Below, in pieces: positions 41,051 through 50,070 of a stretch of DNA of 64,000 nucleotides (the first letter of the stretch is position 1; each line of letters opens with the position of its first letter). The DNA comes from SHVO01 sp041905525. GTDB taxonomy: Bacteria; Pseudomonadota; Alphaproteobacteria; Rhodospirillales; Rhodospirillaceae. The notes under the pieces were generated by a model. The model made no database searches. It was not told where the DNA came from and saw only the letters and a program-made list of their open reading frames with translations. The position numbers were made by a program, and so were the translations under genes. The stretch is from contig JAYRKY010000005.1 in the NCBI GenBank assembly GCA_041905525.1, forward strand, positions 145,394 to 209,393. The letters run 5' to 3'.

Positions 41051-42967
41051 ATGGGTTCTGCTCCCTCCACGCCCGCCCCTCTATCCGCGGCATCGCGAAA
41101 TGGGCCGGGGACGGTCGATGCTTTTTTGGAGGCGTTGCCCGCCGGCGCTGTCGTGGTCGATAACGACGACGTGGTCGTGTCGGCGAATACGCGCGCCGAA
41201 GATATTCTGGGCTGCACCGCAACTGCCGCCATCGGGCGGCCCGTCGAGGGCGCCTATAAACTCTTTCTCGAACGTGCGCGGCGCGTCGCTGGCCGAGAGG
41301 GTACCAACTTCGTCCAGCCGTTTGGATTGAGCTGGTACATCATCTACTGCTTCCCGTTTGCGTCTGGTGCCGCGGCGGAGCCATGGACCGTCGTCTCGGC
41401 CTTCGACATTACGGCCATGAAGAACGCCGAATTCGAGATTCGGGAAAGCGAAGCGCGGCTGGAAGAAGCAACACGCATTGCTCAACTCGGCACCTACAAG
41501 ATTTTCTGGCAGACGGCGTCGGTGCAATGGTCGCCGCATATGTATGTGATCCACGGTGTCTCGCCGACGGCCGCCACCCACGCGCTGGGGAAATATCGAA
41601 GCCTGGTCCACCCGGAGGACCAGGAGATATTCGAGCGCATATTCACCGATCAGCTGGATGGCAAAGCCGTGCGCGGAGCCGAGTACCGCATCATCCGCGG
41701 CGACGGTGCGGTGCGCTGGCTCAGGTTCGACGCGCGCGTCCTCTTTGACGCTGATGGCGAACCGTATGCCTCCTTCGGCACGTGTCAGGATGTCACCGAG
41801 GGCAAGCAGCGCGAACAAGAGCTCAAGCAGCTTTTACGCCGTAACGCCATCTTGTACGAAGCCCTCGATGCGTCGCCCATCGGCGTCGCCGTCGTCACGA
41901 CCGACGGCGCACGGCCTGAGATCTTTTATGCGAATGCCGAATTCGAGCGGCTGACGGGATACACCACGTCCTCACTAAGTCAGCATGGGCTTGCCAGTTT
42001 GCGTGCCCCGGACGAAAGCGGGGATGGTTGGGATGCCGTGCTGCGGACCTTGGCCGCGTCGAACAGCGGCGCCTTCGAGTTGACCTGCGCGCGACGCGAC
42101 GGATCCAGCTTTCTGGCTCAGATCGAGATCGCCCCGGTTAGGGATTACCCAGGCCGCGAGGCGACGGTGTTTGTGCTCAATCTCGACGACATCACGCATG
42201 ACCGCGAGCGCGCCGGGCAGCTCTTGCAGTCGCAGAAGATGGAGGCGCTCGGCCAACTCTCCGGCGGTGTCGCGCACGAGATCAACAATTTGCTCCAGCC
42301 TATTCTTGCCCTCGCCGACCTCGGCCAGGACTTCGCCGACAAAGACCCATCGAAGGTGCGCAAGTATTTTGAGGTGATTGCATCGAGCGCCCGCAAGGCA
42401 CGCGACGTGGTGCGCCAGATTCTCACTTTCGCGCGCCGCGATGCACCGCAAGTAGCGCCGCACAACATCACGAGCCTCGTGACCGACGCTCTAAACTTGC
42501 TGCAAAGCAGTTTACCGCCCGGGATCGCCCTCGACCGGGATTTCAGCGCCGACGACGCCATCGCCGTCGTCAATCCGACGCAAGTTTCGCAGGTCGTCCT
42601 CAATCTTGTCGCCAACGCGGCGGATGCCATGAGCGGCAAGGGGCGCGTCGCCGTCCGGTTGTCGGCGATCGATCTCGACGCAGCGCGCGCCTCGGCCCTG
42701 ATGATCGACCCGGGCCGGTGGCTGGAATTGTCCGTGGTCGATCACGGATGCGGCATGGACGCGTACACCCTCTCGCGCATTTTCGAGCCCTTCTACACGA
42801 CGAAGGTCGCCGGTAAGGGCACGGGTCTCGGCTTGTCCGTGGTGTACAGCATTGTGACCGGTTGGGGCGGGACACTTAAGGTTGAGAGCGAAGTTGATCA
42901 GGGAACGAAGGCGATGATATATATTCCCATCGCTTCTTCACCGCCTTCTCAACAGGCTTCATCCTAA
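41051..42967 (+). CDS. Multi-PAS histidine kinase
   Basis: A 638-residue soluble kinase. PAS-like segments lie at about 25-130, 140-255 (TRIAQLGTYKIFW) and 265-385. The phosphorylated His is 409 in GGVAHEINNLLQPILALADLG. The ATPase domain has NAADAMSGKG, DHGCGMD and GKGTGLGLSVVYSIVTGWGG. There is no membrane helix or fused receiver. The receiver gene 14 bp downstream is the likely partner. Its kinase core is paralogous to that of the 38467 kinase. Confidence 0.92.
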   Translation: MGSAPSTPAPLSAASRNGPGTVDAFLEALPAGAVVVDNDDVVVSANTRAEDILGCTATAAIGRPVEGAYKLFLERARRVAGREGTNFVQPFGLSWYIIYCFPFASGAAAEPWTVVSAFDITAMKNAEFEIRESEARLEEATRIAQLGTYKIFWQTASVQWSPHMYVIHGVSPTAATHALGKYRSLVHPEDQEIFERIFTDQLDGKAVRGAEYRIIRGDGAVRWLRFDARVLFDADGEPYASFGTCQDVTEGKQREQELKQLLRRNAILYEALDASPIGVAVVTTDGARPEIFYANAEFERLTGYTTSSLSQHGLASLRAPDESGDGWDAVLRTLAASNSGAFELTCARRDGSSFLAQIEIAPVRDYPGREATVFVLNLDDITHDRERAGQLLQSQKMEALGQLSGGVAHEINNLLQPILALADLGQDFADKDPSKVRKYFEVIASSARKARDVVRQILTFARRDAPQVAPHNITSLVTDALNLLQSSLPPGIALDRDFSADDAIAVVNPTQVSQVVLNLVANAADAMSGKGRVAVRLSAIDLDAARASALMIDPGRWLELSVVDHGCGMDAYTLSRIFEPFYTTKVAGKGTGLGLSVVYSIVTGWGGTLKVESEVDQGTKAMIYIPIASSPPSQQASS

Positions 42968-42981
42968 TCTCGGGTCCGGTC

Positions 42982-43350
42982 ATGGCGCATATTCTGCTCG
43001 TCGAGGATTCTCCCGAGGTCAGCCTGTCTGTTCGCGAGATACTCGCGGCTGCGGGGCATAGCGTCGAGGATGCAACCTCGGGTAAGGAAGCGCTGGTGCG
43101 GCTGAAGAACGGCCGATTCGACGCGATCGTCTCGGACATTTGGATGCCGGAGATGGACGGTATCGCCCTCCTCAAGGAAATCCGCGGCGCGGGCGACAAC
43201 ATTCCGATCGTCGTGATCTCGGGCGGGGCGCCGAATGCACCGCTCACATACACGGCGCCGCTGGCGGCGACTTTCGGCGCCAACGTTGTTGTCTACAAGC
43301 CGTTCGAACGCGGCGAACTCCTGAAAGCTATCGACAGCGTTCTGTCGTAA
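42982..43350 (+). CDS. CheY-like single-domain response regulator
   Basis: A 122-residue receiver with no output domain. LLVEDSPEVS supplies the acidic pair, Asp52 (SDIWMPEMDG) is the phosphoacceptor, and the ISGG and YKPFERGE blocks provide switch Ser and Lys. It immediately follows the multi-PAS kinase, so they probably form a two-component pair, and the second paralogous kinase could share it. Confidence 0.92.
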   Translation: MAHILLVEDSPEVSLSVREILAAAGHSVEDATSGKEALVRLKNGRFDAIVSDIWMPEMDGIALLKEIRGAGDNIPIVVISGGAPNAPLTYTAPLAATFGANVVVYKPFERGELLKAIDSVLS

Positions 43351-43475
43351 GCCAACGCACGATCCAATTCCGGCTCTAACCATCGCGCGTGATGTGATTC
43401 GTCGCGCCGGATATGAAATGTATTCGTGGTGAATGTGCGTCGGGCGGAGCGGCGTTGCTCCAGCGTGGCGCTCGC

Positions 43476-43901
43476 CTACAGCTTAATCAGCTGCCGCAGG
43501 ACTTTTTCCATATTAACCGCAAGGGCCCAGCGTTCTTCCTGGGTCAGGGTTTCGAGCGCGCGGGACAGCTGTTGAAGCGGATCGCCGCGCAGCAGACCCT
43601 CACCCTGTTCGGTGAGGACAAGACGATGGACGCGACGGTCCTGCTTGTCGCCGACGCGGCGCAGGTATCCCTTGCGCACAAGCGCGGCCACTGTCTGCGA
43701 CGCGGTTCCTTTTGTCGTACCTTGAAATTGCGCGAAGCCTGTGACCGTGCGACGTTCAACGGTAGCTTCATCGAAATAGCGCATCGCCGCCCACTGGGCT
43801 GGATTCAGCCCGGGCGTATAACCAAGATTATAGGCAGCCTTGCCCACCTGTTCGATCAGGCGAGCCAAGCCCCGTGTGGAAAGCTTGGGGTCGCTACGCA
43901 C
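43476..43901 (-). CDS. MarR-family transcriptional regulator
   Basis: A 141-residue winged-helix repressor. The recognition region is GTTKGTASQTVAALVRKGYLRRV and the wing is DKQDRRVHRLVLTEQG, with helical dimerisation ends. The start is GTG (MRSDPKLSTRG) because no ATG lies in frame. The short palindrome 70 bp upstream is a likely operator. The gene lies between a receiver gene and pyrD with no obvious effector-related neighbour, so its ligand is unknown. Confidence 0.9.
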   Translation of the reverse strand: MRSDPKLSTRGLARLIEQVGKAAYNLGYTPGLNPAQWAAMRYFDEATVERRTVTGFAQFQGTTKGTASQTVAALVRKGYLRRVGDKQDRRVHRLVLTEQGEGLLRGDPLQQLSRALETLTQEERWALAVNMEKVLRQLIKL

Positions 43902-43970
43902 GATGTTGTTGTTTTAAGCTGACAAAAATTCCCCTCGAGCGGGCAATATATCCGTTCACCGCCCGAACAA

Positions 43971-43985
43971 GAAGCAAATTGCTTC
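43971..43985. promoter_or_regulatory. Palindrome upstream of marR, candidate operator
   Basis: A perfect palindrome GAAGCAAATTGCTTC with 7-bp arms around a central A. Its size suits a MarR dimer, and it lies in the marR/pyrD divergent gap. No further palindromes are clear in this 213-bp region. Confidence 0.5.
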
Positions 43986-44114
43986 ACGAAAATGAACCGC
44001 TATACAACGCACTCATCCGGCGAAACGCTTCGTGCAACGGCAGATAAATTTGGACCCTGTCCATCACCCACTTATGGTGGCTGTCTTGCGACTGCATATC
44101 AAAATTGATCTCGA

Positions 44115-45173
44115 ATGATATTCGATCCCTTTCAAATCCTACGCCCTTTTCTATTCAAGATGGAGAGCGAGCAGGCGCATAGGTGTGCATTGCTCGGGCT
44201 AAAGTCGCGGCTCGCTACGGCTTTTTATGCCGCACCAGTCGACGATCCCGTGCTGCATCAGACGGTGTGGAATCGCGTCTTTCCGAACCCGGTCGGTCTC
44301 GCCGCGGGGTTCGACAAAAATGCGGTCGCGTTCGAAGCCGCGCTCGATCTCGGCTTTGGTTTCGTTGAAGTCGGCGGTGTGACGCCGCTTCCGCAAAAGG
44401 GGAACCCGAAGCCGCGCCTGTTTCGGCTGAACGAAGACCGCGCTGTGATCAACCGCATGGGATTCAACAACGACGGGCTCGCCGTCGTTGAACAACGTCT
44501 TCGCGCGCGCCGCTCACGCCGCGGCATCGTTGGCGTCAATCTCGGCAAGAATAAAGACCAGCAGGATCCGATAGCCGATTACGCAACGCTCGCCGGCGCG
44601 CTTGCTCCTTACGCTGATTTCCTCGTCATCAACGTCTCGTCTCCGAATACGCCCGGCCTGCGCGCGCTTCAAAGCGCCGAGCCGCTCATCGCCATCATTC
44701 GCGCCGCGCGCGCCGCCATGAAAGAGCAGACCCCGCCGCTGCTGATCAAGCTGGCGCCGGATTTAACGCCCGAGGATCTGGCGGAAGCGGTCAAGGCGGC
44801 GCGTGCAGAAAATCTCGATGGCATCGTGGTTTCAAACACGACGATTTCCCGGCCGGACACCTTGAAATCCGCGCGCCGCGGCGAGACGGGCGGTCTCAGC
44901 GGCGCCCCGCTCTTCGAACTTTCAACGCGCGTTTTGTCGGACGTTTGCCGGCTCACCGAGGGTAAGATTCCTCTGATCGGCGTTGGCGGGATCGCCAGCG
45001 GCGCGGATGCCTACGCAAAAATCCGCGCCGGTGCTTCGCTGGTCCAGCTCTATTCAGCGCTCGTATTCGAGGGGCCGGCGCTGGTGAACAAGATAAACCG
45101 GCAGCTTGCGTTGCTGCTCAAGCGCGATGGATTCACCTCGGTCGCCGCTGCCGTCGGGGCTGACCACAAATGA
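44115..45173 (+). CDS. pyrD: Dihydroorotate dehydrogenase, class 2
   Basis: A 352-residue FMN enzyme of pyrimidine synthesis that uses quinone at the membrane. The N-terminal helical hook (FDPFQILRPFLFKMESEQAHR) marks class 2. NPVGLAAGFDKNAVAFEA, GFNNDGL, VNVSSPNTPGLR (catalytic Ser) and GVGGIASGADAYAKI follow. Its last codons overlap the next HAD gene by four bases (ATGA). No clear ribosome site precedes the ATG. Confidence 0.96.
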   Translation: MIFDPFQILRPFLFKMESEQAHRCALLGLKSRLATAFYAAPVDDPVLHQTVWNRVFPNPVGLAAGFDKNAVAFEAALDLGFGFVEVGGVTPLPQKGNPKPRLFRLNEDRAVINRMGFNNDGLAVVEQRLRARRSRRGIVGVNLGKNKDQQDPIADYATLAGALAPYADFLVINVSSPNTPGLRALQSAEPLIAIIRAARAAMKEQTPPLLIKLAPDLTPEDLAEAVKAARAENLDGIVVSNTTISRPDTLKSARRGETGGLSGAPLFELSTRVLSDVCRLTEGKIPLIGVGGIASGADAYAKIRAGASLVQLYSALVFEGPALVNKINRQLALLLKRDGFTSVAAAVGADHK

Positions 45174-46039
45174 GTCTGTGTGCCATATCGGGCTTGCGTG
45201 AAGTTCAGAACGACTTCGATGCATTCATCCTGGACCTTTGGGGATTGGTGCATGACGGCGAGAAACCGTACCCACCGTCCGCCGATACCCTGCGGGCGCT
45301 CAAGGAGTCCGGAAAGAAGACGCTTCTGCTCTCGAATGCGCCGCGCCGCGCGCATGCGCTGATCGAAGCGATGACCAAGATGGGCATAGGGCGCGACCTG
45401 TATGGCGAGGTCTTGTCATCAGGCGAGGCGACGCGCGCAGCCCTCATCGCCAAAGACGATCCGTTCTTCGCCGGCCTGGGTCAGACCGTGTATCACCTTG
45501 GGCCGGAACGGGACCGAAGTGTTTTCGAAGATACGGGTCTTACGGTCGTTCCGGCGCTCGCCGACGCGGCTTTCATTCTGAACACAGGACCCAGCAATCT
45601 CGACGATACCGTCGAGGACTACCTCCCCGTATTGGAAGAGAGCGCAACCCGCGCGCTGCCGATGGTCTGCGCCAATCCTGATTTTGTGGTGATCCGGGGG
45701 GGACGGGCGATTGTATGCGCAGGCGCCATTGCCGCCCGCTACAAGAGCCTCGGCGGCCAAGTGGCGCTTCGCGGAAAACCCGATCCGAAAATCTACCGCC
45801 TTGCGATCGAAAGGCTCGGCGTTGATCCGCGCCGGGTTGCGGTTATTGGCGACGCGCTGGAGACGGATGTGAAAGGCGCCCGCGCAAGCGGACTCGCATC
45901 GATCTGGTGCACCGGCGGCATTCACGCCGAAGCGTTGGGCGTGGTTTATGGCCGCGCGGCCGACCCAGCTCAAGCGGAAGCCCTCGCCGCCAAGGAAGGG
46001 CAGATGCCGACCTATATGATCCCCGGGTTTTACTGGTAG
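45170..46039 (+). CDS. TIGR01459-type HAD hydrolase
   Basis: A 289-residue HAD-IIA subfamily phosphatase. The nucleophile motif is DAFILDLWGLVHDGEKPYP (DLWG variant of DxD), followed by LLLSNAPRRA, the class II cap, and GKPDPKIYRLAIERLG plus VIGDALETDVKGARASG. It is coupled to pyrD by an ATGA overlap, a common alphaproteobacterial arrangement, which hints at a nucleotide-related substrate but does not prove it. It abuts nadK with no gap. Confidence 0.9.
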   Translation: MSLCAISGLREVQNDFDAFILDLWGLVHDGEKPYPPSADTLRALKESGKKTLLLSNAPRRAHALIEAMTKMGIGRDLYGEVLSSGEATRAALIAKDDPFFAGLGQTVYHLGPERDRSVFEDTGLTVVPALADAAFILNTGPSNLDDTVEDYLPVLEESATRALPMVCANPDFVVIRGGRAIVCAGAIAARYKSLGGQVALRGKPDPKIYRLAIERLGVDPRRVAVIGDALETDVKGARASGLASIWCTGGIHAEALGVVYGRAADPAQAEALAAKEGQMPTYMIPGFYW

Positions 46040-46807
46040 CTAGGGCTCGAACTGCTCGGCGACGATCCGTTCCTCGAGGTTGTGCTCCGGATCGAAAAGG
46101 ACGCGCAGGGCGATGCTGCGATCCTCACGCACGGTCACGTCCACAACGTCACGGACTTCCTCGCGATCGGCGACCGCGGAGACGGGCCGTTTATCCGCCT
46201 CGAGAAGCTCGAGGCGCACCGTCGCGGTGCGCGGGAGCAGCGCACCGCGCCAACGCCGCGGACGGAAGGCGCTGATGGGAGTCATCGCCAGGAGATTCGC
46301 GCCGACCGGTAGCACCGGGCCATGGACGGAAAGATTATAAGCGCTGGAGCCCGCCGGCGTGCAGACGAGGATGCCGTCGCAGATCAGCTCGCTCATCCGC
46401 TCCCGCCCGTCCACCGAGATGCGAATTTTGGCCGCTTGGCGGGTTTGACGCAGCATCGAGACTTCGTTGATCGCAAGCGCTTCTTCCTGTTTGCCGCTGG
46501 CGGTGGTGGCTTTCATCCGCAGCGGATGGAGCGTGACTTCGGCGGCGCGCGCAAGGCGATGAGGCAGGTCGTCCTCGTCATAGCGATTCATCAGGAACCC
46601 GACGGTGCCGCGATGCATGCCGAAAATCGGCGCATCCGAAGACATATAGGTATGCAGCGCTTCCAGCATGAAACCGTCGCCGCCGAGGGCAACGATGACA
46701 TCGGCCGTTGTGGGATCATGCTGCCCATATCGTTGGATGAGAGCCTGGAGCGACTCTTGGGCTTGCGGTGTGTCAGCGGCGACAAAGGCAACGCGTGAGA
46801 AGGGCAT
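46040..46807 (-). CDS. nadK: NAD kinase
   Basis: A 255-residue enzyme that phosphorylates NAD to NADP. The diacylglycerol-kinase-like motif GGDGFMLEALH (42-45 for GGDG), the FGMHRGTVGFLMN loop and the glycine-rich TPAGSSAYNLSVHGPVLP site are typical. It is on the short side for NAD kinases, as is usual in Alphaproteobacteria. Its stop touches the convergent HAD gene, and moaA lies three bases upstream. Confidence 0.95.
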   Translation of the reverse strand: MPFSRVAFVAADTPQAQESLQALIQRYGQHDPTTADVIVALGGDGFMLEALHTYMSSDAPIFGMHRGTVGFLMNRYDEDDLPHRLARAAEVTLHPLRMKATTASGKQEEALAINEVSMLRQTRQAAKIRISVDGRERMSELICDGILVCTPAGSSAYNLSVHGPVLPVGANLLAMTPISAFRPRRWRGALLPRTATVRLELLEADKRPVSAVADREEVRDVVDVTVREDRSIALRVLFDPEHNLEERIVAEQFEP

Positions 46808-46810
46808 ACG

Positions 46811-47800
46811 CTAGCCGCCCGTCACATTCATGTGCCGCGCCACGGCCGGACGTTTGTGATTGCGGTCGATGACGAAGTCGTGGCCCTTCGGCTTGCGGGC
46901 GATCGCATCCTTGATCGCCTGGCGCAACTGATCGTCGCTTTCGCTCGCGCGCAAGGGACCCCGCAGGTCCGCCGCATCCTCCTGGCCAAGGCACATATAA
47001 AGCGTGCCCGTGCACGTGAGCCGCACGCGATTGCAGGATTCGCAAAAATTATGAGTCATCGGCGTAATGAAGCCGACACGGCCGCCGGTCTCGCGAACGC
47101 GTGTATAGCGCGCAGGGCCGCCCGTGGTGTCGGGGATGGGTTCAAGGGTCCACTTCTGCGCCAGCTTGGCGCGCACCAGCGATAACGGCAGGTACTGCTC
47201 CGTCCGATCGCCGTCGATCTCGCCCATGGGCATGGTCTCGATAAAGACAAGATCGAAGCCTTCGCGTCCGCACCACGCAACGAAGTCGATGAATTCGTCT
47301 TCGTTCACATCACGCATGGCCACGACATTGATTTTGACTTTGAGGCCCGCGGCTTTCGCCGCGCGGATCCCGTCCATCACCTGCGCATGATTGCCCCAGC
47401 GGGTGATGGTCTTGAACCTCTGCGGATCCAGGGAGTCGAGCGAAATGTTGATTCGCTTGACGCCGGCCGCCGCCAGCTGGGCGGCGTACGCCGGCAGTTG
47501 GGTGCCGTTGGTCGTGAGCGTGAGTTCGTCGAGGACGCCGGTTTTCAAATGGCGGCCAAGGTTGTCGAAGAGCTCGAGGATGTTCCGGCGCACCAGGGGC
47601 TCGCCGCCTGTGATCCGCAGCTTACGCACGCCAAGCTCAACGAACGCCGAGCACAGCCGGTCCAGTTCCTCCAGCGAAAGAAGATCCTTCTTCGGCAGGA
47701 ACGTCATATTCTCCGACATGCAGTACACGCAGCGAAGATCGCAGCGGTCTGTGACGGAGACACGTAAATAGGAGATGGAGCGGCCGAAGGGATCGATCAT
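46811..47800 (-). CDS. moaA: GTP 3',8-cyclase (molybdopterin synthesis)
   Basis: A 329-residue radical SAM enzyme catalysing the first step of molybdenum-cofactor synthesis. The N-terminal cluster is CDLRCVYC (Cys20, 24, 27), the LRITGGEPLVRR block follows, and the C-terminal cluster is NFCESCNRVRLTCTG. The C-terminal GG tail needed in MoaA is present. I chose the ATG at 47800 (MIDPFGRSIS) since the extension upstream reaches the neighbour. No other moa or mog gene is nearby. Confidence 0.96.
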   Translation of the reverse strand: MIDPFGRSISYLRVSVTDRCDLRCVYCMSENMTFLPKKDLLSLEELDRLCSAFVELGVRKLRITGGEPLVRRNILELFDNLGRHLKTGVLDELTLTTNGTQLPAYAAQLAAAGVKRINISLDSLDPQRFKTITRWGNHAQVMDGIRAAKAAGLKVKINVVAMRDVNEDEFIDFVAWCGREGFDLVFIETMPMGEIDGDRTEQYLPLSLVRAKLAQKWTLEPIPDTTGGPARYTRVRETGGRVGFITPMTHNFCESCNRVRLTCTGTLYMCLGQEDAADLRGPLRASESDDQLRQAIKDAIARKPKGHDFVIDRNHKRPAVARHMNVTGG

Positions 47801-47819
47801 TGTTCTTAGATAGCTGTTT

Positions 47820-48005
47820 TTAGCGCGGCTGCGAGTCGTCTTCGACGACGACAAGTCTTACCACGGCCAGGTTCAGGGTCACTTTACCGACATTTTCGAA
47901 ATTGGCCGTCACCCGGTCGCCGATGGCCGATTGAACCTGCCCCAGTCCCCAGTCGGGCTGGTCGGGATTTCTTACAAGCATACCGGGCGAGAAGGCGTCA
48001 TGCAT
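47820..48005 (-). CDS. DUF3553 small protein
   Basis: A 61-residue protein with the DUF3553 pattern FSPGMLVRNPDQPDWGLGQVQS and VTANFENVGKVTL, a small beta-rich SH3-like domain also found fused to UvrD helicases. It lies 19 bp ahead of moaA on the same strand. Nucleic-acid-linked roles are suggested for the domain, but standalone copies have no defined function. Confidence 0.85.
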   Translation of the reverse strand: MHDAFSPGMLVRNPDQPDWGLGQVQSAIGDRVTANFENVGKVTLNLAVVRLVVVEDDSQPR

Positions 48006-48118
48006 GCAACAATTCCGCTATCTACCTGTTAATTCGGCGATATTTCTGTTTTAGATGCTTTCGACCGGCCTGTCTGCCCTGCTAAACTCTGGGCGTTCGG
48101 GGATTGGGGTTTAGGGGA

Positions 48119-48778
48119 ATGAACGATTCGGACCTGGAGCTCGCGCAGCTTCTGTGTACGCGGCTTTGCCATGACTTGGCCGGCCCGATCGGCGCCGTGG
48201 CCGCCGGGGTGGAACTCATCGGCGACGACCCCTCCATGGCGGACGCCGAAACCATTGGTCTGATCGGCGATAGTTCGAGCGCGGCATCGCGCAAACTGAA
48301 ATTCCTCCGCGCGGCGTTGGGCTTGGCTCAAAGCACGGCGGGGGACCTAAAAGGGCTCGTCGAGGACTATGTAACGACCACGGCCGGCCCCGGAGCCCGT
48401 ATTGAAGTGACCTGGCCGGCGACGCCCGCGCTCGATAGGGCCTCGCGTGCGTTCGGTCCGTCCTGGATCCAGTCGGTACTGAATTTGTGTCTTTTGACCC
48501 TTGAGGCGCAGCCCGGATGCCGCAGTCTTGAGATCGCGACGGAAACGTCGGCGACCGTCAAGGTCGCCCTGACGGCGCGGACCGCCGCAGGCCGGTCGGT
48601 GAATTCGCGCGAAGACCTTCGGCAGGCGGCGGCATCCACCGCTCCCGCCGCACTGACGGCCAAGACGGTGCAGGCTTACTTTGCCGGCAAGATCGTGCGC
48701 GGTCTCGGAGGCACCCTCACGCTCTCGCCCCTGGCCGATGGACTGTCCGTTATTGCGGAGGTCCCGGCGGTATCATGA
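48119..48778 (+). CDS. chpT: Histidine phosphotransferase ChpT
   Basis: A 219-residue phosphotransferase that relays phosphate from the CckA kinase to CtrA and CpdR. The phosphorylated-His helix is LLCTRLCHDLAGPIGAVAAGVELIGDD (His about 17). A degenerate ATPase-like C-terminal domain (about 75-215, GLGGTLTLSPLADG) lacks ATP motifs, as in ChpT. The ATG at 48119 follows TTAGGGGA. It overlaps the CheY-like gene by four bases and lies near ctrA, supporting the assignment. cckA and divL are not in the window. Confidence 0.92.
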   Translation: MNDSDLELAQLLCTRLCHDLAGPIGAVAAGVELIGDDPSMADAETIGLIGDSSSAASRKLKFLRAALGLAQSTAGDLKGLVEDYVTTTAGPGARIEVTWPATPALDRASRAFGPSWIQSVLNLCLLTLEAQPGCRSLEIATETSATVKVALTARTAAGRSVNSREDLRQAAASTAPAALTAKTVQAYFAGKIVRGLGGTLTLSPLADGLSVIAEVPAVS

Positions 48779-49143
48779 AGTTCTGCTTGGTGGTCGATGA
48801 CTCTCGTGTGATCCGCCGCGTCGCCGCCAAGATCGTTCAAGATCTGGGTTTCGATGTCGAGGAGGCCGAGAACGGACGTAAAGCGCTGAATGCCTGCGCG
48901 ATTCGCATGCCCGACGTGATACTTCTCGATACCGACATGCCGCAGCAGGACGGTTTGGAAACGGTGCGGGCGCTGCGCAAAATGCCCGGCGCGGAGAAGG
49001 TCATCATCGTGTTCTGTGCGACTGAAAACGAACCGAGCTTCATTCATTCCGCCCTCTCGGCGGGCGGCAACGAATATATTATGAAGCCCTTCGACAGCGA
49101 AATCGTACGCAGCAAATTCTTGTTGCTCGACCTTTTGGATTAG
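48775..49143 (+). CDS. CheY-like response regulator in the chpT-ctrA cluster
   Basis: A 122-residue single-domain receiver. The acidic pair VVDDSRVIRR, phosphoacceptor Asp52 (LLDTDMPQQDG), switch and Lys (YIMKPFDSE) are intact. It sits between chpT and a cheR gene with which it is tightly spaced. CheA, CheW and CheB are absent, so it may belong to a cell-cycle or flagellar-brake pathway and not to a full chemosensory array. DivK-like function is possible but not shown. Confidence 0.85.
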   Translation: MKFCLVVDDSRVIRRVAAKIVQDLGFDVEEAENGRKALNACAIRMPDVILLDTDMPQQDGLETVRALRKMPGAEKVIIVFCATENEPSFIHSALSAGGNEYIMKPFDSEIVRSKFLLLDLLD

Positions 49144-49152
49144 GACGGGTCA

Positions 49153-50007
49153 ATGGTCCCGGACGACTTCGAATATGCCGCGAGGCTGATGAAGGAGCGC
49201 TCCGGGCTCGTGTTGACTCGCGACAAGGGCTACCTGCTCGAGAACCGCCTGATGCCCGTGGTCAGGCAGCATAATTTCAAGTCTTTCCACGAACTCGTCG
49301 CCGCGATGAAAGCGGGCGATCCGACTCTGCAGTCGAGCGCCGTGGATGCCATGATGGCGAAAGACACGGCTTTTTTCCGTGATTGGAAGCCGTTCGTGCA
49401 CTTCTCGAAGGTCGTCCTCCCGAACCTTCTGGCGGCGCGGCGCGAGCGCCGCCACTTCCGGATTCTGTGCGCCGGTGTCTCCACCGGCCAGGAAGCTTAC
49501 TCGCTGGCGATGGCCATCCGCGACGTCGCCCAGCACTTCGCCGGATGGCGCATCGAGATTATCGGTGTCGATCTTTCGGCCAGCGCGATCGCGTCCGCCA
49601 TGAACGGTCATTACACCCAGTTCGAAGTCCAGCGCGGTCTACCTATTCGCGCGCTCCTGCGCCATTTTGCGAAAGATGACGCCGGCTGGCAGTTGAACGG
49701 CGAAGTGCGTAACATGGTGGGATTCCAGACGTGGAATCTCCTCGATGATATCTACCCGCTGGGCCGTTTCGACGTGATCTTGTGCCGCAATGTGATGGTG
49801 TATCTGGACCTTCAGGCGAAGATCGATCTTTTGCAGAAGATCAGCCGCAGTCTGCTGGACGACGGGGTGCTCTATCTCGGCACGCAGGAGCCGCTGACGG
49901 GTGTGTCGGCGGCGTTCCGTCCCGTGAACCGGGATCTCGGTATTTACGCCGTGCACCGCTTGGATAAGCCTCAGCTCGCGTCCCTCGCGGTTCCGCAAAA
50001 ACACTAG
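49153..50007 (+). CDS. cheR: CheR-family protein methyltransferase
   Basis: A 284-residue chemoreceptor-glutamate methyltransferase. The N-terminal helical CheR domain includes MKERSGLVLTRDKGYLLENRL. The SAM site is FRILCAGVSTGQEAYSLAM (about 98-116), followed by GVDLSASAI and the FDVILCRNVMVYLD block (about 209). It lies 9 bp after the CheY-like gene and just before the terminator and ctrA. This chpT-cheY-cheR-ctrA order is common in Rhodospirillales-like genomes. Its substrate receptor is not in the window. Confidence 0.93.
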   Translation: MVPDDFEYAARLMKERSGLVLTRDKGYLLENRLMPVVRQHNFKSFHELVAAMKAGDPTLQSSAVDAMMAKDTAFFRDWKPFVHFSKVVLPNLLAARRERRHFRILCAGVSTGQEAYSLAMAIRDVAQHFAGWRIEIIGVDLSASAIASAMNGHYTQFEVQRGLPIRALLRHFAKDDAGWQLNGEVRNMVGFQTWNLLDDIYPLGRFDVILCRNVMVYLDLQAKIDLLQKISRSLLDDGVLYLGTQEPLTGVSAAFRPVNRDLGIYAVHRLDKPQLASLAVPQKH

Positions 50008-50023
50008 AGCTCGGCAAATAAAA

Positions 50024-50050
50024 AGGGCGCGGGTCGTGGACCCGCGCCCT
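50024..50050. terminator. Bidirectional terminator between cheR and ctrA
   Basis: Perfect 12-bp GC-rich arms AGGGCGCGGGTC and GACCCGCGCCCT with a GTG loop. A T-run lies downstream (about 50054-50059) and an A-run upstream, so it can stop both convergent units. Confidence 0.93.
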
Positions 50051-50070
50051 GCATTTTTTATTCGCCGTGA

